Below are positions 37,701 to 49,700 of a stretch of 64,000 nucleotides of DNA, one piece after another. A model generated the notes under the pieces. The model was given only the letters and a program-made list of their open reading frames with translations. It did not search any database and had not been told where the DNA came from. Both the position numbers and the translations under genes were made by a program. Within the stretch, counting starts at the first letter, position 1, and each line of letters begins with the position of its first letter. This DNA comes from Cylicocyclus nassatus (lineage: Eukaryota; Nematoda; Chromadorea; Rhabditida; Strongylidae), in contig CATQJL010000305.1 of NCBI GenBank assembly GCA_958299035.1, forward strand, positions 60,218,486-60,282,485. The letters are read 5' to 3'.

Positions 37701-40700
37701 TACACACGCATTTATACATTACAATCACATATTACAGTTCCAGCTTTTACACAGTTATATATTTCTGGCAGAGTTAGCTTGAGCAGAACCTTAGTGCTCG
37801 GAATTTTTTTAGTATTAAGCTAGACCTCGATCGAGAATGATTTCGCTATATGTTTGTTTTCTTTTTTAAGTATCGCAATATTTCAGCTGTACATCTTCTT
37901 GATTTCTGTAGCATGTCTCAGAGCGCAAAGAATAAATAAATAGATTATCTAGCTTTTACACCATCAAAATAACTCATTCAGCTAGGGTTTTGTAGAATAA
38001 TTAGAGGTCAAAATTCATATAAGACCAATTGGAACCATACCAAGGATTTTTATTGCCCAAAGTTCACTGTTTACCACAAGTGCTACCGAACCACCCGCAG
38101 TGCTGTTTATATCTGTTCGGAGGATCTCTCGGCATGGTTGGTTCAGAAACGGAAAGTTTCGGGACGAGCTACTAGCGATGGTAGCGAAACTCGTGGATTC
38201 TTAGGATTCCCGCGATTAGATGCGGAGATAAGTTGAACCAGTCAGCGATCTCTTTGAACCAGTATAGTGAAGATGATTAGAGCCTTTTTAACGTGCTTTG
38301 AGACGGGTGTAAATTTATCGTCAGCAGAGAATTAGAAAGTCATCTGATGAAACAAAAACAGAGAAGTTGTAGGGGCATGATAGCAAGCTTAAAGTTAAAA
38401 GAATTTGATTGTTAACATAATCTTCGTTTTGTAAACAGATTACAAGCATTACTGGTAGTTCCAGTCAAACTGCACGTCCATCTGTTTTACTTCAACATAT
38501 AATCCGGGATTAGATTCAATTTATCAAAAGGAGCTTAGACTAAGGGCGTAATGTTTCTGCGTGCTCGAAAAGTAATAGAAACAGAAATAGTACTATACAA
38601 GAGTGTACATTGTGGTAGTAAAAGATTGTGTACAAATTCAATTCGTAAAAGAAGTATCCTTGTTCCGTTTCGTTCCTGCACTTAGACAAAGTGTAGGAAG
38701 TCCGGGCACTCCCAGAAGGTAAGGAAGGAGAGACCGTGATATTTTGTGTCCTTTTTAAAGGTTTTTAGAGTGTTGATATTTCTATTTTCCTGAATCAAAA
38801 AATGTAATCAGGGTCTTACAAACCATGAATCTTTATATATTCTTTTACATAATTGAAAATTACCGACTTTGAAACTGATATTGTTTCGATATGCTTTTTT
38901 TTATCTTCAAAAATATCAGAAATTTTTGCGCCATTGCTCTGAGGCAAATAAAAATAGTAAGACTACTTGATGACCCCTCCCTTAATGCAGTCCATCCTTA
39001 CAGTTACAAAATTTAGAGCATTTCACTTCCATATTTTGATTTTTGTTCGCCAGGACTCATTATTTCATTGATCAACAAAAAAGCGGTCTTGTGCCCTATT
39101 TCTTTATCTTTTGTATTCAAAAAAAAATTGTTTCCGCTAATCACCATTTTGTTAGTACTGCTGCAAAAAATGACTTTGATATGAAGAAACTCTTAGGCGC
39201 TGCAATGGCTAAATGAAGGGTTGTCAAATTCCAAAAATTTTTGAAATTCTTCATCTGAGATCTCCTTTGGGACGTTGAAAAAACTGGTGCTTTTTAGAAT
39301 CACCGGAAAACTCAAAAAAATAGACTTAAAAGTGTATAGGTAGTTGGAGAATATGAAAAAGCTGAGGAGGCAAACTTACAAATTCTTTCCCATTCTAAGT
39401 CCCTTATCTTACAGCACGAGCTCAGCATTCCAAAGAATTCCCCAAACAGTTATCAGTTTGCTTATCTCAAACTTCTCCCATCCTTGTCATCCTTGTCAAA
39501 CCCCACTATTCTGTTCGGATCATATATGTAAATTGGGACGACCCGTAAACCATTTGCGCTCACCCCCGACGTTCGTTCACTTGCCCCGAACCCGCCCCCG
39601 CTACGAAATTCACTCTCTCCTCGTCATCATCATCATCCACGAAAATGGTGCAAATTACTGGGGTTCCTAAACCATGGTAAGCTGATTAAGTTGATTGGTA
39701 ACGACGTAAATCAATAATGCGGTGTTCTGGTTTTTCTAAATTTTTATCGTTGATTAGCCCAATTTGTTTCCTTGCCGTCACATCTTTTGCATTGACTGAG
39801 AACATCGGACGATTTGAAGAAAAAAAACTGGGTAAAACATGAATATCCAACATTTAAAGCAGTTTTTGAGTATAATACCATCTCAAACAGTAACAAACAA
39901 TCGCCTGTCAGTTTTGAATACGAAAGATTAGTCAACTGTTTTATTTTCTGATGTTTGGATTCACTACTTTCTGTTTCTTGCGTTTTGTACCTTTCGTATA
40001 TATGACTTTCGGGGGTCCAAAACTCTAATCCGGTTCAAAAGTTTTTGCTCCTCTTCACTCTCAATACCTTTGAGGCCTTGCTTTTCAACGTCTCATCATT
40101 TTGAACTACCAGACCAGTTTTCTGAATCTTCCAAACTTCAACCCATTTACTCTCTTTACCATTTTGAGCCCCCCATGACATCCATTATCACCTTTTTAGC
40201 GAATTTGAGGCACAATCGCATGACGTGGCTATTTGAGCCTTGGCCAAGTTATTTTTGTGTCAGTTCTCCACAATTGTATTTCGCTAAAATATTTTTCCTC
40301 TGATTACATTGAAATGCATCTACTAAGCTTTATCCTAGTTTGGGCAGCATAACCTAACATCATTTACTCAAAGTATTCTTTCGTTTTTTTTGCAGTTTTT
40401 TGAGGATTAACGTATAATCATTGCATAAAACTATAGATATTATGCTATTCCAGCGATAGAGGTTTTTTCTGTATACATAAGACAGGACTCTCTTATTTTT
40501 CATTACTAGGAGTGTGCTGAACAGAATCTCTTTGTTGTTTTGTAAAGCCTTTATCAAGCAGATATACAAAGTTTATCTTTCGGTGTTACGTAGTTCGCTC
40601 AGGGCTTTTTTCCAAGCCATGTGTGTTTTCGGGATCATGGTGAAAGTGTTCATTGATATAATTTTGTTTTCCACCAGCGAAGCTCCTTCTAGGCACGACT

Positions 40701-43700
40701 TGCCAGTCCTGTAAGATATTTCTTTATTGTAAAAAAAACCCTCCAGCTCAAAGTTCTCTAGAGGTTTTCTGTGATACAAGATTTGGTATGACAAACCGTT
40801 CAATCGGCTCAAAAGCAATTCCCAAGTTTTAGGAATGAAAAATTATGAACAAAGGTTTCTTCTCAAGACCATCAACTGTTCGCTCTTATAACAAGTGCAC
40901 TTCTAATATCGCTCATTAGAAAGGATGAGGAAAACTACATATACTATGCCATGATGGCGCCAGATCTCCTATCCATCAAATCGAATGATTATCTTACATG
41001 ACCATCAAACTTACTGTGAGGTGAAGTGATCTGACTTTCACAGTCTGAGCAGAATTGATAGGATGTGGAGTTTGAAGATAGCCTCGTTTTTTACTTATCA
41101 GTTTCGCTACAAATATTTTCTTAACTTTCATTTTTTATTCCTTCGTATGCTTCCATGAGTATATTTTGCGAAAATTTGTTGCCTGAGTTTGTTCAGTGAA
41201 ACTTCTGAGCCCAAGTCATGTAGTTCATGATCGATCTTTAACTTCTCAGTGTTGTTCATTTCATCGAAATTTGCAAAATTCCGACAAAATGTGAAGATCT
41301 TTTTCTTGCGAGCGAGATTATGCCACGGTTTGATTTTCCCAGTTCCAACATCTTTTCCGCTGCATTGCTTCTTCATACCAATTTATCGCTTGGTTTCTGG
41401 TGTTGATCAATTTTATCTTGAGTGAGCCTTTCAAGCAAGACACTTTACAGGCAAAAATTTTAGTAAATCTATCACTTTTTCAACTTCTTACGACTTGACC
41501 GATTTTTTCAAGAACAACACTTGATATTGGTGAACATCCTACAAACAGGTTTCCATCTTACGGGATATCCTAATAACCTTTGAGATAGAAACCTAATTTT
41601 TTAGGGATAAAAGAGAGAGTACAATCAATTAGGTGATATATGGATTACTAGAAATATCATAAACAAATTTAGCTAAAGACATAAGGCAGTATTATAAGTT
41701 TCTGCTTCAAGATGTATTACTATTACCCAAATATGTACGCTAAAGGCCAAATGTAACTCAGTTAGTACCAGATTCAAAAAAAAGAGAAAAACGCAGTTTT
41801 AGATTACAGAAATTGAAAGAATCTGAAACAAAAAATGAGTTGCCACTTTGGATACCAGTCGCCACTCTAGATCCGAATTTCAGAAAATAGAAATATTCAA
41901 ATCACCAATTAATAATCAATCAATTCAAATAATCAATGCCATCTTCTTTCTGTTTACATATTTTTCTACGATAATTGCCGAAAAAACTGATTTTCTCGTT
42001 TTTTAGGCCTCCAGGTCAAACTCGAGTTTGGCGACCGGAAATAACCGATCAACGTTACGTAGAAGATCGTCCTTACCGAGTTTCTTTGGAGCATAGCGGT
42101 GACGTGAGTATTTTGGCAGTTTTGTTCAAAAGTGCAGTGAGCAGAAAGCGAAAAGGGTTTGCAACATTGGCGTTCGTCCAAAAATCGGCAGTTTATTCCT
42201 GTTCCTGCGTGGATTATCGAAGCGCTGACTCACGAAATTTTTGCATATGTGTGCACGTTTTGTCCTTAGCAAATAGTTGAAGCGATAAGGCTAAATTTGA
42301 GCTTTGACCATGGTAAGATTTAGCGGAATATGGGGAAACTCGTCCAAAAAGTGATCTTTTTCAGTCTCGTCCACCTCAAGGTTTCAACGCAGCTGCACTT
42401 CCGTTCAACACTGATCCACGAGTGAAACATTTGCAATATAACAGTCCAATGGGCCTCTACTCGAACGAAAGCGCTACCGAACAATACGTCCAGCAAACCC
42501 AGGGCCTTATCGATAACGGAATGTGAGTTTCTTAATCCTATCAGTGTGGATTTGAGTATCTCTGTCCGGCTCGTCACGCTCCAGTTCAATGATAGACTAT
42601 TTAAAACGACCTCGACATTCGGTTTCACCTTTGCTTCGGGAACAAACCGTTTACTGCTCGATGTTATGGGTAATTATGTGGTAACTGCTCGCACAACCGT
42701 TTGACAGTGGAAATTAGTCGTTTCGAATTCCAAATGGATCAGCTGACTATTCAAAAAGCTCACCACAAAAACCTTTTTGCCCAAATGTATAGACCGAACA
42801 AACCTACTAATTTTCAACCGCGGTCGCAGAGAATAATTTTGGGGAGGAGGGTTAGAAGCAACAAAATAGCTTTATTAGATAAAAGGCTGGGAGTTAACCA
42901 AGCATTTATAAATTTTGTGGGCATGCCTCGCAGTTTTTGCAGGTTTGTACCTTGAATGAAACAAGGAAGGGTGACGGAGCATAAATTGGCAAAATCAAGC
43001 CTCCTTTCAATATATTACTCAGTGATTTGTACTTCTCACTAATTTAGCAAAGCACAATTTTTTAATGCTGAATAATTTCTAAGATGTCATAATAAGTCTC
43101 TGCGAGTCTGCACCAAAATTAATTTCAGTTAAGGAACTCCTGGTTCGTATCGTTCTATGAGATTAAATTTGGTCGGAATGTTTCCTAACTTTAACGGTAC
43201 CAAAACGATTTTTTTCATTCGCCATGCCATTCAAGCACATTTGAAGAAGCAAAGGAATAGCAAGTCATTTTGATTTCAATCTTGGTAGAATTATAAAACT
43301 TGAGAAAATTGCTTGGTGCTAACAATGTGAAAAAAAAGGTAACCTTGAATCAGGGCCCGGCACAGATGGTCTGGGGTCAAATTGAACTTCGTTTTTGGAG
43401 TTAGAAGCAGCGGGGATATCGTTTTTATAACTTCCTTGGAGAAGCGCTGTCAAAAAAGCGACGAACATGGCTACAGGCTTTACGAGTTGAACGTGTTCTT
43501 TTGCAAGCGCGCGAATTTCAAACGCAAGACTCAAACAAACAAATGGCTTGTTTACAGCGCAGAAACAATCACATGGCTCCAAATTTGGGCTACGTGTATA
43601 CAATATCACTCCAAACTATGTTATGTAAAAAGTTTCAAAAACTTATGTGTCCTCATATCCGTTCCCGAATTTGTTGGTTTCTAGGCCAACACCAAACCAA

Positions 43701-46700
43701 CTGGGTTGGTTCGGGGCATAAATATCGGTGAGTTTACATAAGTTTTGGCTTTTTTGACTTGGACAATTAGAACGGTCAAAAATCTATCATTTAGTGAAGA
43801 AAGCGAATCAAACCATTGCCTCTCCTCTTTTTTTGAGCCAAAAGTAGTGTAAATCTATGCGCTTACAGATATTGCGCTCCAGTTACATGCGGTGTCCTTT
43901 GAACTATGTGGCGAAAAATGCATCTCCAGATGTTGGGGCCACAAATTTGGTTGGCCTAGGAGGTCTTTGACATTCTGAGCACGAAAATGGTACCCTACCC
44001 AATGACAGAGCCTTTAATCAACTCGAAATGTTTTCTTTTTGCTTTTTTGATATATTAAGTACCTCAAAATGCGCTTTTTTCGCTTTTTTATTATTATTTT
44101 GATTGAATACCGGTTTCCCTACTGATTTTTACGTCAAGAGGGACTTCGTAAATTTTTGCGAAGTCCTGCGGACTTCGTTTCCAAAAATGCTCCGAACCAA
44201 CACGTGCCGGGCCCTGCCTTGAATCACTGGCGGTCCATCAGAAAATTTTTATACAAGGCTAATTTAAGTTTCTGAAAATTTTTGAAAATTAATTTTTTTT
44301 CACAAATAAACAAGTCGCGGTCCGCCACTGCCATACAACCAATCATATATTCTAATCATACCTCATAATTGTATCACAATGTTGTTTAACATAGTTTTGA
44401 GCACTTTTGGTCAGTCTACAAAAACAAAAAATTTCTACAAGCGCATTGTGAAGCTTGATTAAACATCACTAGTATTTTTGCTAAGGCTCAATACGGGCGT
44501 TGGTCGTGTAAATTTCTGCATCGCCTTTTTATAGTGTGATCACTCGGTGGTATATCGTGGACGAATACTAAGTCTTGAAAATCTTTACCAGAAGTTTTGA
44601 AGGTCTTAAGCTCCGTTAAGCTCAACGCGTCCATTTGGTTTGAAGGAGAGAGAGAAATCATGGAAGTTTCTGGAAGGCAGAGCTATTGTTGCCATATCGC
44701 GCTTTTACAGATTGACAGGGAAGTGTTCAAACCTAATATACCAACGTAGGCGCCGTAGAAGCGGCTAAGGTTGGTAGATACCCGAACACTAGCCACGCTA
44801 TCAGTTTATCTATTTTGCCATGAAACAGAACAAAGCAATACACTAAGGCGAATGAATACAACAACGACAGAAGACTATTATACTGTATGTGGACTACTGG
44901 TTGGGTAGGCATCAGCCTGTGGTCGCGGAGGGGAAGCTTGGGCAGCCAGTCGGCGTCCTACTTCTAGCACGACTCCCTCGGCTTCGCAGGCTCGATCATG
45001 CCCTGAACGGAATGAATCATAGCATCTCGCATTTCTACCGATGTTTACATTACTACTGAATTCGTAGGCTTACGCCACTACCAATGCTTACACCTCTCCT
45101 ATTTCCAATCTACCAATGCTTACACCTCCCCTATTTCTAATAAATCCGTCCCTGCAACGTGTTAAGGCACGTGTTTTGGTCATTTAGGAGGTCGCCTGAG
45201 GAGGGCTGAAAGTTGGTGCGTGTTGTCAGAAGAATGAGAATTTCCTTTTGTCTTCCTTGGATCGAATCGACGATGGCGAGTTCGATGTGATTGTCGTGGA
45301 CAAACTCGGTTAATCTTCGCATTTGTTCCCCGTAGGATTTATGTGCCGGCCCAATAGACGAATGACTATCGTTCGGCAGAGCTCGGTCTTTGTCGAGTTG
45401 GAGTATGAGCGACTGGGGCTTTTACGGAGCTGCCATCGACGTTTAGAAATAGGAACGGGGTGACACCGTTAGGCACTTGCATAGAGTCCAAAAGGAGGGA
45501 TCATTCCTCCGCGGTGGCTCCGTTCTGGAGCGCACCTGGTTTACGAACATATTTGGGAGGTCGTTCAAACGGGGGGTGCGCCCGAAACATTCGTTACTAA
45601 GAAATGCAATGGGAGGTCATCTGCTGCTGCATGCGGCGACCTATGGATAAACATTAATGCGATCATGTTTGAGATGGTCTGAGATACATCCTTCTCCGCC
45701 ATAGTGTAGTCCTCGCGCTCCTCGTCGGTGAACTCCTCGTGTATGCGATCGCGGTAACGCTCAAAGCGTTCCCGACATCCTCAAAACGACGACGGATGAC
45801 TTTGAGCTGGGCCGCTAGGGAGGCAGCGAAGTCGACGCCTAATCTCTTAAGAATGTTGTCCAGGTTCACTGAATCCCGGTCGTCAGCTGCCGCAGCGTCT
45901 GACAGGAATCATACCACGTTTAACCGCGAAAGTTCTGTGAAGGAGAGTTCGCGCGAATTGGCCTACGGCGGTGTTGGTAGCTGTTGACTACTTTTTCAGT
46001 TGCTAACCAGAGCGAGTCGTGCTGCTATGATGCATCGACGACAGTCTTACCGGTGCTATAGGCGGAATTGGATGTCGACGATTGAATAATTGGAACATCC
46101 GAGTTCGATGGCCCTCTGTTGGTCTTGCGAAAGTGCTGTGCGAGTGTCCTTTATCAGTATTGAGTGGGCTTCGTTCGGTAAGAGTTGTACGCGGTTCTCC
46201 GGTAATGGTGAACAGGTAACTGATGTGGCCGAGCACAATCGATTGAGCGTGCGGTGTGCAGGCGAGCCGACTTGAATTTGACCGAAAAGATCCATTCGGA
46301 AAACAATCTCGTACGCGGGCTCAGCCGCGATTCCGACCTTGCCAAGACAAACGGCGGCCGGCATGTAGTAGCTAGTAGCCAACTTTCGTCCGCAACGGGT
46401 CGTTGCTTTGACCAATGTTTGATGGGCCCATGAGGGGGCTACTGTTATGACTGACAATTCCCGGCTTACGGAACTGACATGGGCTCGGTGTATGGTGATT
46501 TAATCCAGGATTCAACCGGTCGCCCTTTGTCCCAGCCGATTCTGAGACCACGCCAGTAAGAACAAACTTAATTTGCAATGGAAATACTTGAAGGGAGCGT
46601 ATCACCGCTTTGATGAGATGGGAGCGTCTATCGTTTCTTTCCGACTTATAGGCCACCAGTGCAGAGCAGGCGGAGCCGAAGAGTTGGTTCATATGGTTGA

Positions 46701-49700
46701 AAGCTAGCCGCTGCTTGTGGAAAAAGTTTCAAAAGGGCTATCGTAATCCCTGAGCCACTATCGTTGAGATTCTTCGAGTTTGCTGACCGAGAGAGGCGAA
46801 ATACCCTCGTGTAGGTGGCATGGCACGGTATCCCGAATGAATTGGCATAGAGTCTTTCTGGACTTTACCGATGCGGCTGGCTCTGAAAAACGTATCGCTG
46901 GAAAGATTATGCTTAGATCGTGCTGACAACAGCTCATAGTCGACCAATTGACTCACATCGAAGGAGCAAATTTGTAGGAGTAACTATCACGGCGTCGGCT
47001 CCAGCGAAGGCTGCGGAGAACCGACAGGGAGCTGATTCTTGTAGAGGATCCTGATGACGTGACCCATGACAATGCGGGATTCTTGGGGCGTGATGAAGTC
47101 GTACTCGCGTGCGCGAAAGAAGAACCGGGCGTGGTTGTCTAACGTATGGGAACGAGGAGACCGAGCACTGTCTCAGGCAGCCTGTGGATTGCGTATGGCC
47201 TGGTTGGACGGTTCGACCGCGTAGCCCAAACAAGATCTTTGACGGAAGCTAGAGTCTTATCAAATCCACGCTTGTTAGATTGTATGTTCGTAACAAACTG
47301 ATCGAGAAGTAAACATTGGAGCTGTTGACGGTCGGGGCGAGTTACAAAAAAGTCCTTTGCTTCGAGGATGACACCTCGTCCTCGGTTGACAACGACGATT
47401 TGATACAAGACAGGTCGACGGTGGCGGACTAGCGGGTAAAAGGAGAGTGGGCTTTTTGCCGTTGGATGTGGGTGGAAGAGTATTTTCGATACTGCGATAG
47501 TTTTCACTCAGAAGTTCGTTCATGATATTTTGCGAATGATGGCGAAAAGCGACTGCGGCTTCTAACGTTTGTAGTTCGATGACAGGGATTGGCTCAGACG
47601 TGCCAACGCGAGAAGTGTTGACGAAGGGGAGAGTGACTTGGCGAATTAGTAGCGAAGGTAGCCGGAATCGGGGATGTGGCGGTAGTCCAGTCGGGCATAT
47701 CATTGGTGATATCACGCTTTCGAAGAGATGACCAGTTAAAGGTTCGAGGGAGGACCAAGTGACCCCAAGGGTGCACATGGATGAACGGATGCCAAAAATC
47801 ATTCGACAATGTCCATAGGGGACTGGGGGATCATAGGGTTCGGCAGTGGCGCTCTAAGGGCTGCTGAGGTATGTTCGGCTCGGCCACAAGTACTGCCAAA
47901 GGGTTTCTCACAGCCACGACAGGCGCCACGCGGCACAGGACTATATGGGAAAACCCAAAATAATTCACAACAGGAAAAGAAAAAAGAATTTTGAGAAAAC
48001 CAGATGACTAAATAAATAAATAAATAGGCGAGTAAATAAATAAACACTAATAACCACTCGCTGCTACCACTCAACGTAGGTGCCGTGGAAGCGGCTAAGG
48101 CTGGTAGATACCCGAACATTAGCCATACTAATAGTTTATATATTATCTCATGAAACGAGAAGCGAATGAATACAACAACGACAGAAGACTATTATACTGG
48201 ATGTGGACTACTGGTTGGGTAGGCATCAGCCTGTGGTCAAGGAGGGGAAACTCGGGCAGCCAGTCGACATCCTATTTCTAGCCCGACTCCCTCGGCTTCG
48301 CAGGCTCGATCATGCCCTGAACGGATGAATCATAACTTCTCGCATTTCTACTGATGTTTACATTCCTATCGAATCCCGTAGGCTTACGCCGCCACCGATG
48401 CTTACAATGTAGTGTTGGAAAGATTGCAGTAACGTTATACTTTTTTATGACGGACTCTTTCTTACAAAGGAAAATTGTTCTGAACCATGTTTTCACAAAC
48501 GATCGTGAGTTATATACTTTATTTCTTGACTTTTTATCTCGTACAAATAATATTCATAACACTGTTTCAACCATTGCGATGTTCCTCAGGTATTCTCAGT
48601 TTCTGTCATCCTTCTCTGCTCAAAAGATCGCGAGCCAGGCTGTCTTTGATACTGCTTTCGGCGATCATATTGGCGGTTTCTTGGAAAGTGCGTATTGTGT
48701 CCTTATCAAAATGAGTTGCAGTATTGTTTCTTCTAATTCGGTGTCCAAATATCGGATTTCCACTGTCTTTCCAATGGGTAGAGTGGTGTGGTAATCTATT
48801 GAATCTTTAGCATTGAAAACAACTGGCTATGGTTGTCTTTCTTGTTGACAGATTTCGAAGATCCAATAGTGTTCCCAAACTTTTGCGATAGGATGTTCTA
48901 ATCCTTCATGATGTGCTCCATGCGCTTCTTCTGTTAGCAATGCTGCTAGGATTTCGGCGGGAGATTTGCGTTCTTGTGTCTTAATTCAAAGAAGCGAATC
49001 TCCTTTGCGATTTTCTGTTGTTCTCTTTTTTGTTTCTTTTCTCGTCTGTTTTCAAATAGTTCGAAGAATGTTTTCCCAGACCTTTTGTAATTATTTGACA
49101 GGAATAAGCGTTGATAGTTTCTTATCAATACTAATTCTACTGCTCTCATGAACTTTGCATTTATCTGAGTAGGGGGTTGGATGGAATTTCTCCCATTTCG
49201 CACTTCTGGTAAGGGGTTTTCGACTTTTTCTTGCTTGAGGTGGTCCTTTCATGGTTTTCAAGAGAAGTAGCAGTACACAAGACCTAACCCTTTCGCCTTT
49301 GTGGAGGTGTTGTATCTTTCCAACTTTATCAAGTGTTCCGTTGATCCTATTTCTCAATAACATATTTTATTACCTCAATTCTTCCATAATCTTTGACGGT
49401 CACAGAAAGTCCAAAGTTGGCGATTAAAAATTGTGTCTCTCGAGAAAGTCCGGACCATGCCATCAAATATGGTACAATATAATGCACCCAGCACCTCCGA
49501 CATCGAAATCCCAAAAAATAAACTTTCAGGAGCGAAAGTTTCAAGAAAACAGCTTATCCAATGAAAAGGATATGAGAATCGAAGTAAGTGGCACCGAAAG
49601 AAGGCTGAAAACAAAGTAGACCGCCGATGTTGAAGCAAAAATGAGAATTCAAAAGTTTGAGGCGTCTCTCGCAGATGGTGCAATTACGACCTCAAGCACC

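Larger units (their letters stand above)
34990..42006 (+). other. Intron 2 of the alp-1-like gene (7.0 kb)
   Basis: Contains a mariner-type fold-back (36553-37218) and the candidate alternative first exon (39645-39676). The remainder is AT-rich without recognisable features. Confidence 0.8.
44742..48406 (-). mobile_element. Decayed LTR retrotransposon, antisense in intron 4
   Basis: Direct repeats at 44742-45092 and 48072-48406 (about 350 and 335 bp) are clearly homologous: both carry GGATGTGGACTACTGG-like text and the block CCCTCGGCTTCGCAGGCTCG. On the minus strand a purine tract, AAATAGGGGAGG, precedes the LTR start TGTAAGC. Two bases after the 5' LTR comes TGGTAGCAGCGAGTGG (48054-48069), whose first 9 bases fit a primer-binding site for initiator tRNA-Met. 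The interior of about 3 kb has broken minus-strand frames (46056-46457, 46372-46692, 47139-47802) and no intact gag-pol, so the element is dead or non-autonomous. The LTR 3' end is not canonical (no CA) and no target duplication was found. Confidence 0.75.

Noticed and set aside
39344..39670. 108-codon frame over the alternative exon
   Set aside because: It is in a different frame from the supported MVQITGVPKP start and shows no family resemblance.
45739..45987. Plus-strand frame inside the LTR element
   Set aside because: The element is oriented on the minus strand by its purine tract and primer site, so this frame is antisense.
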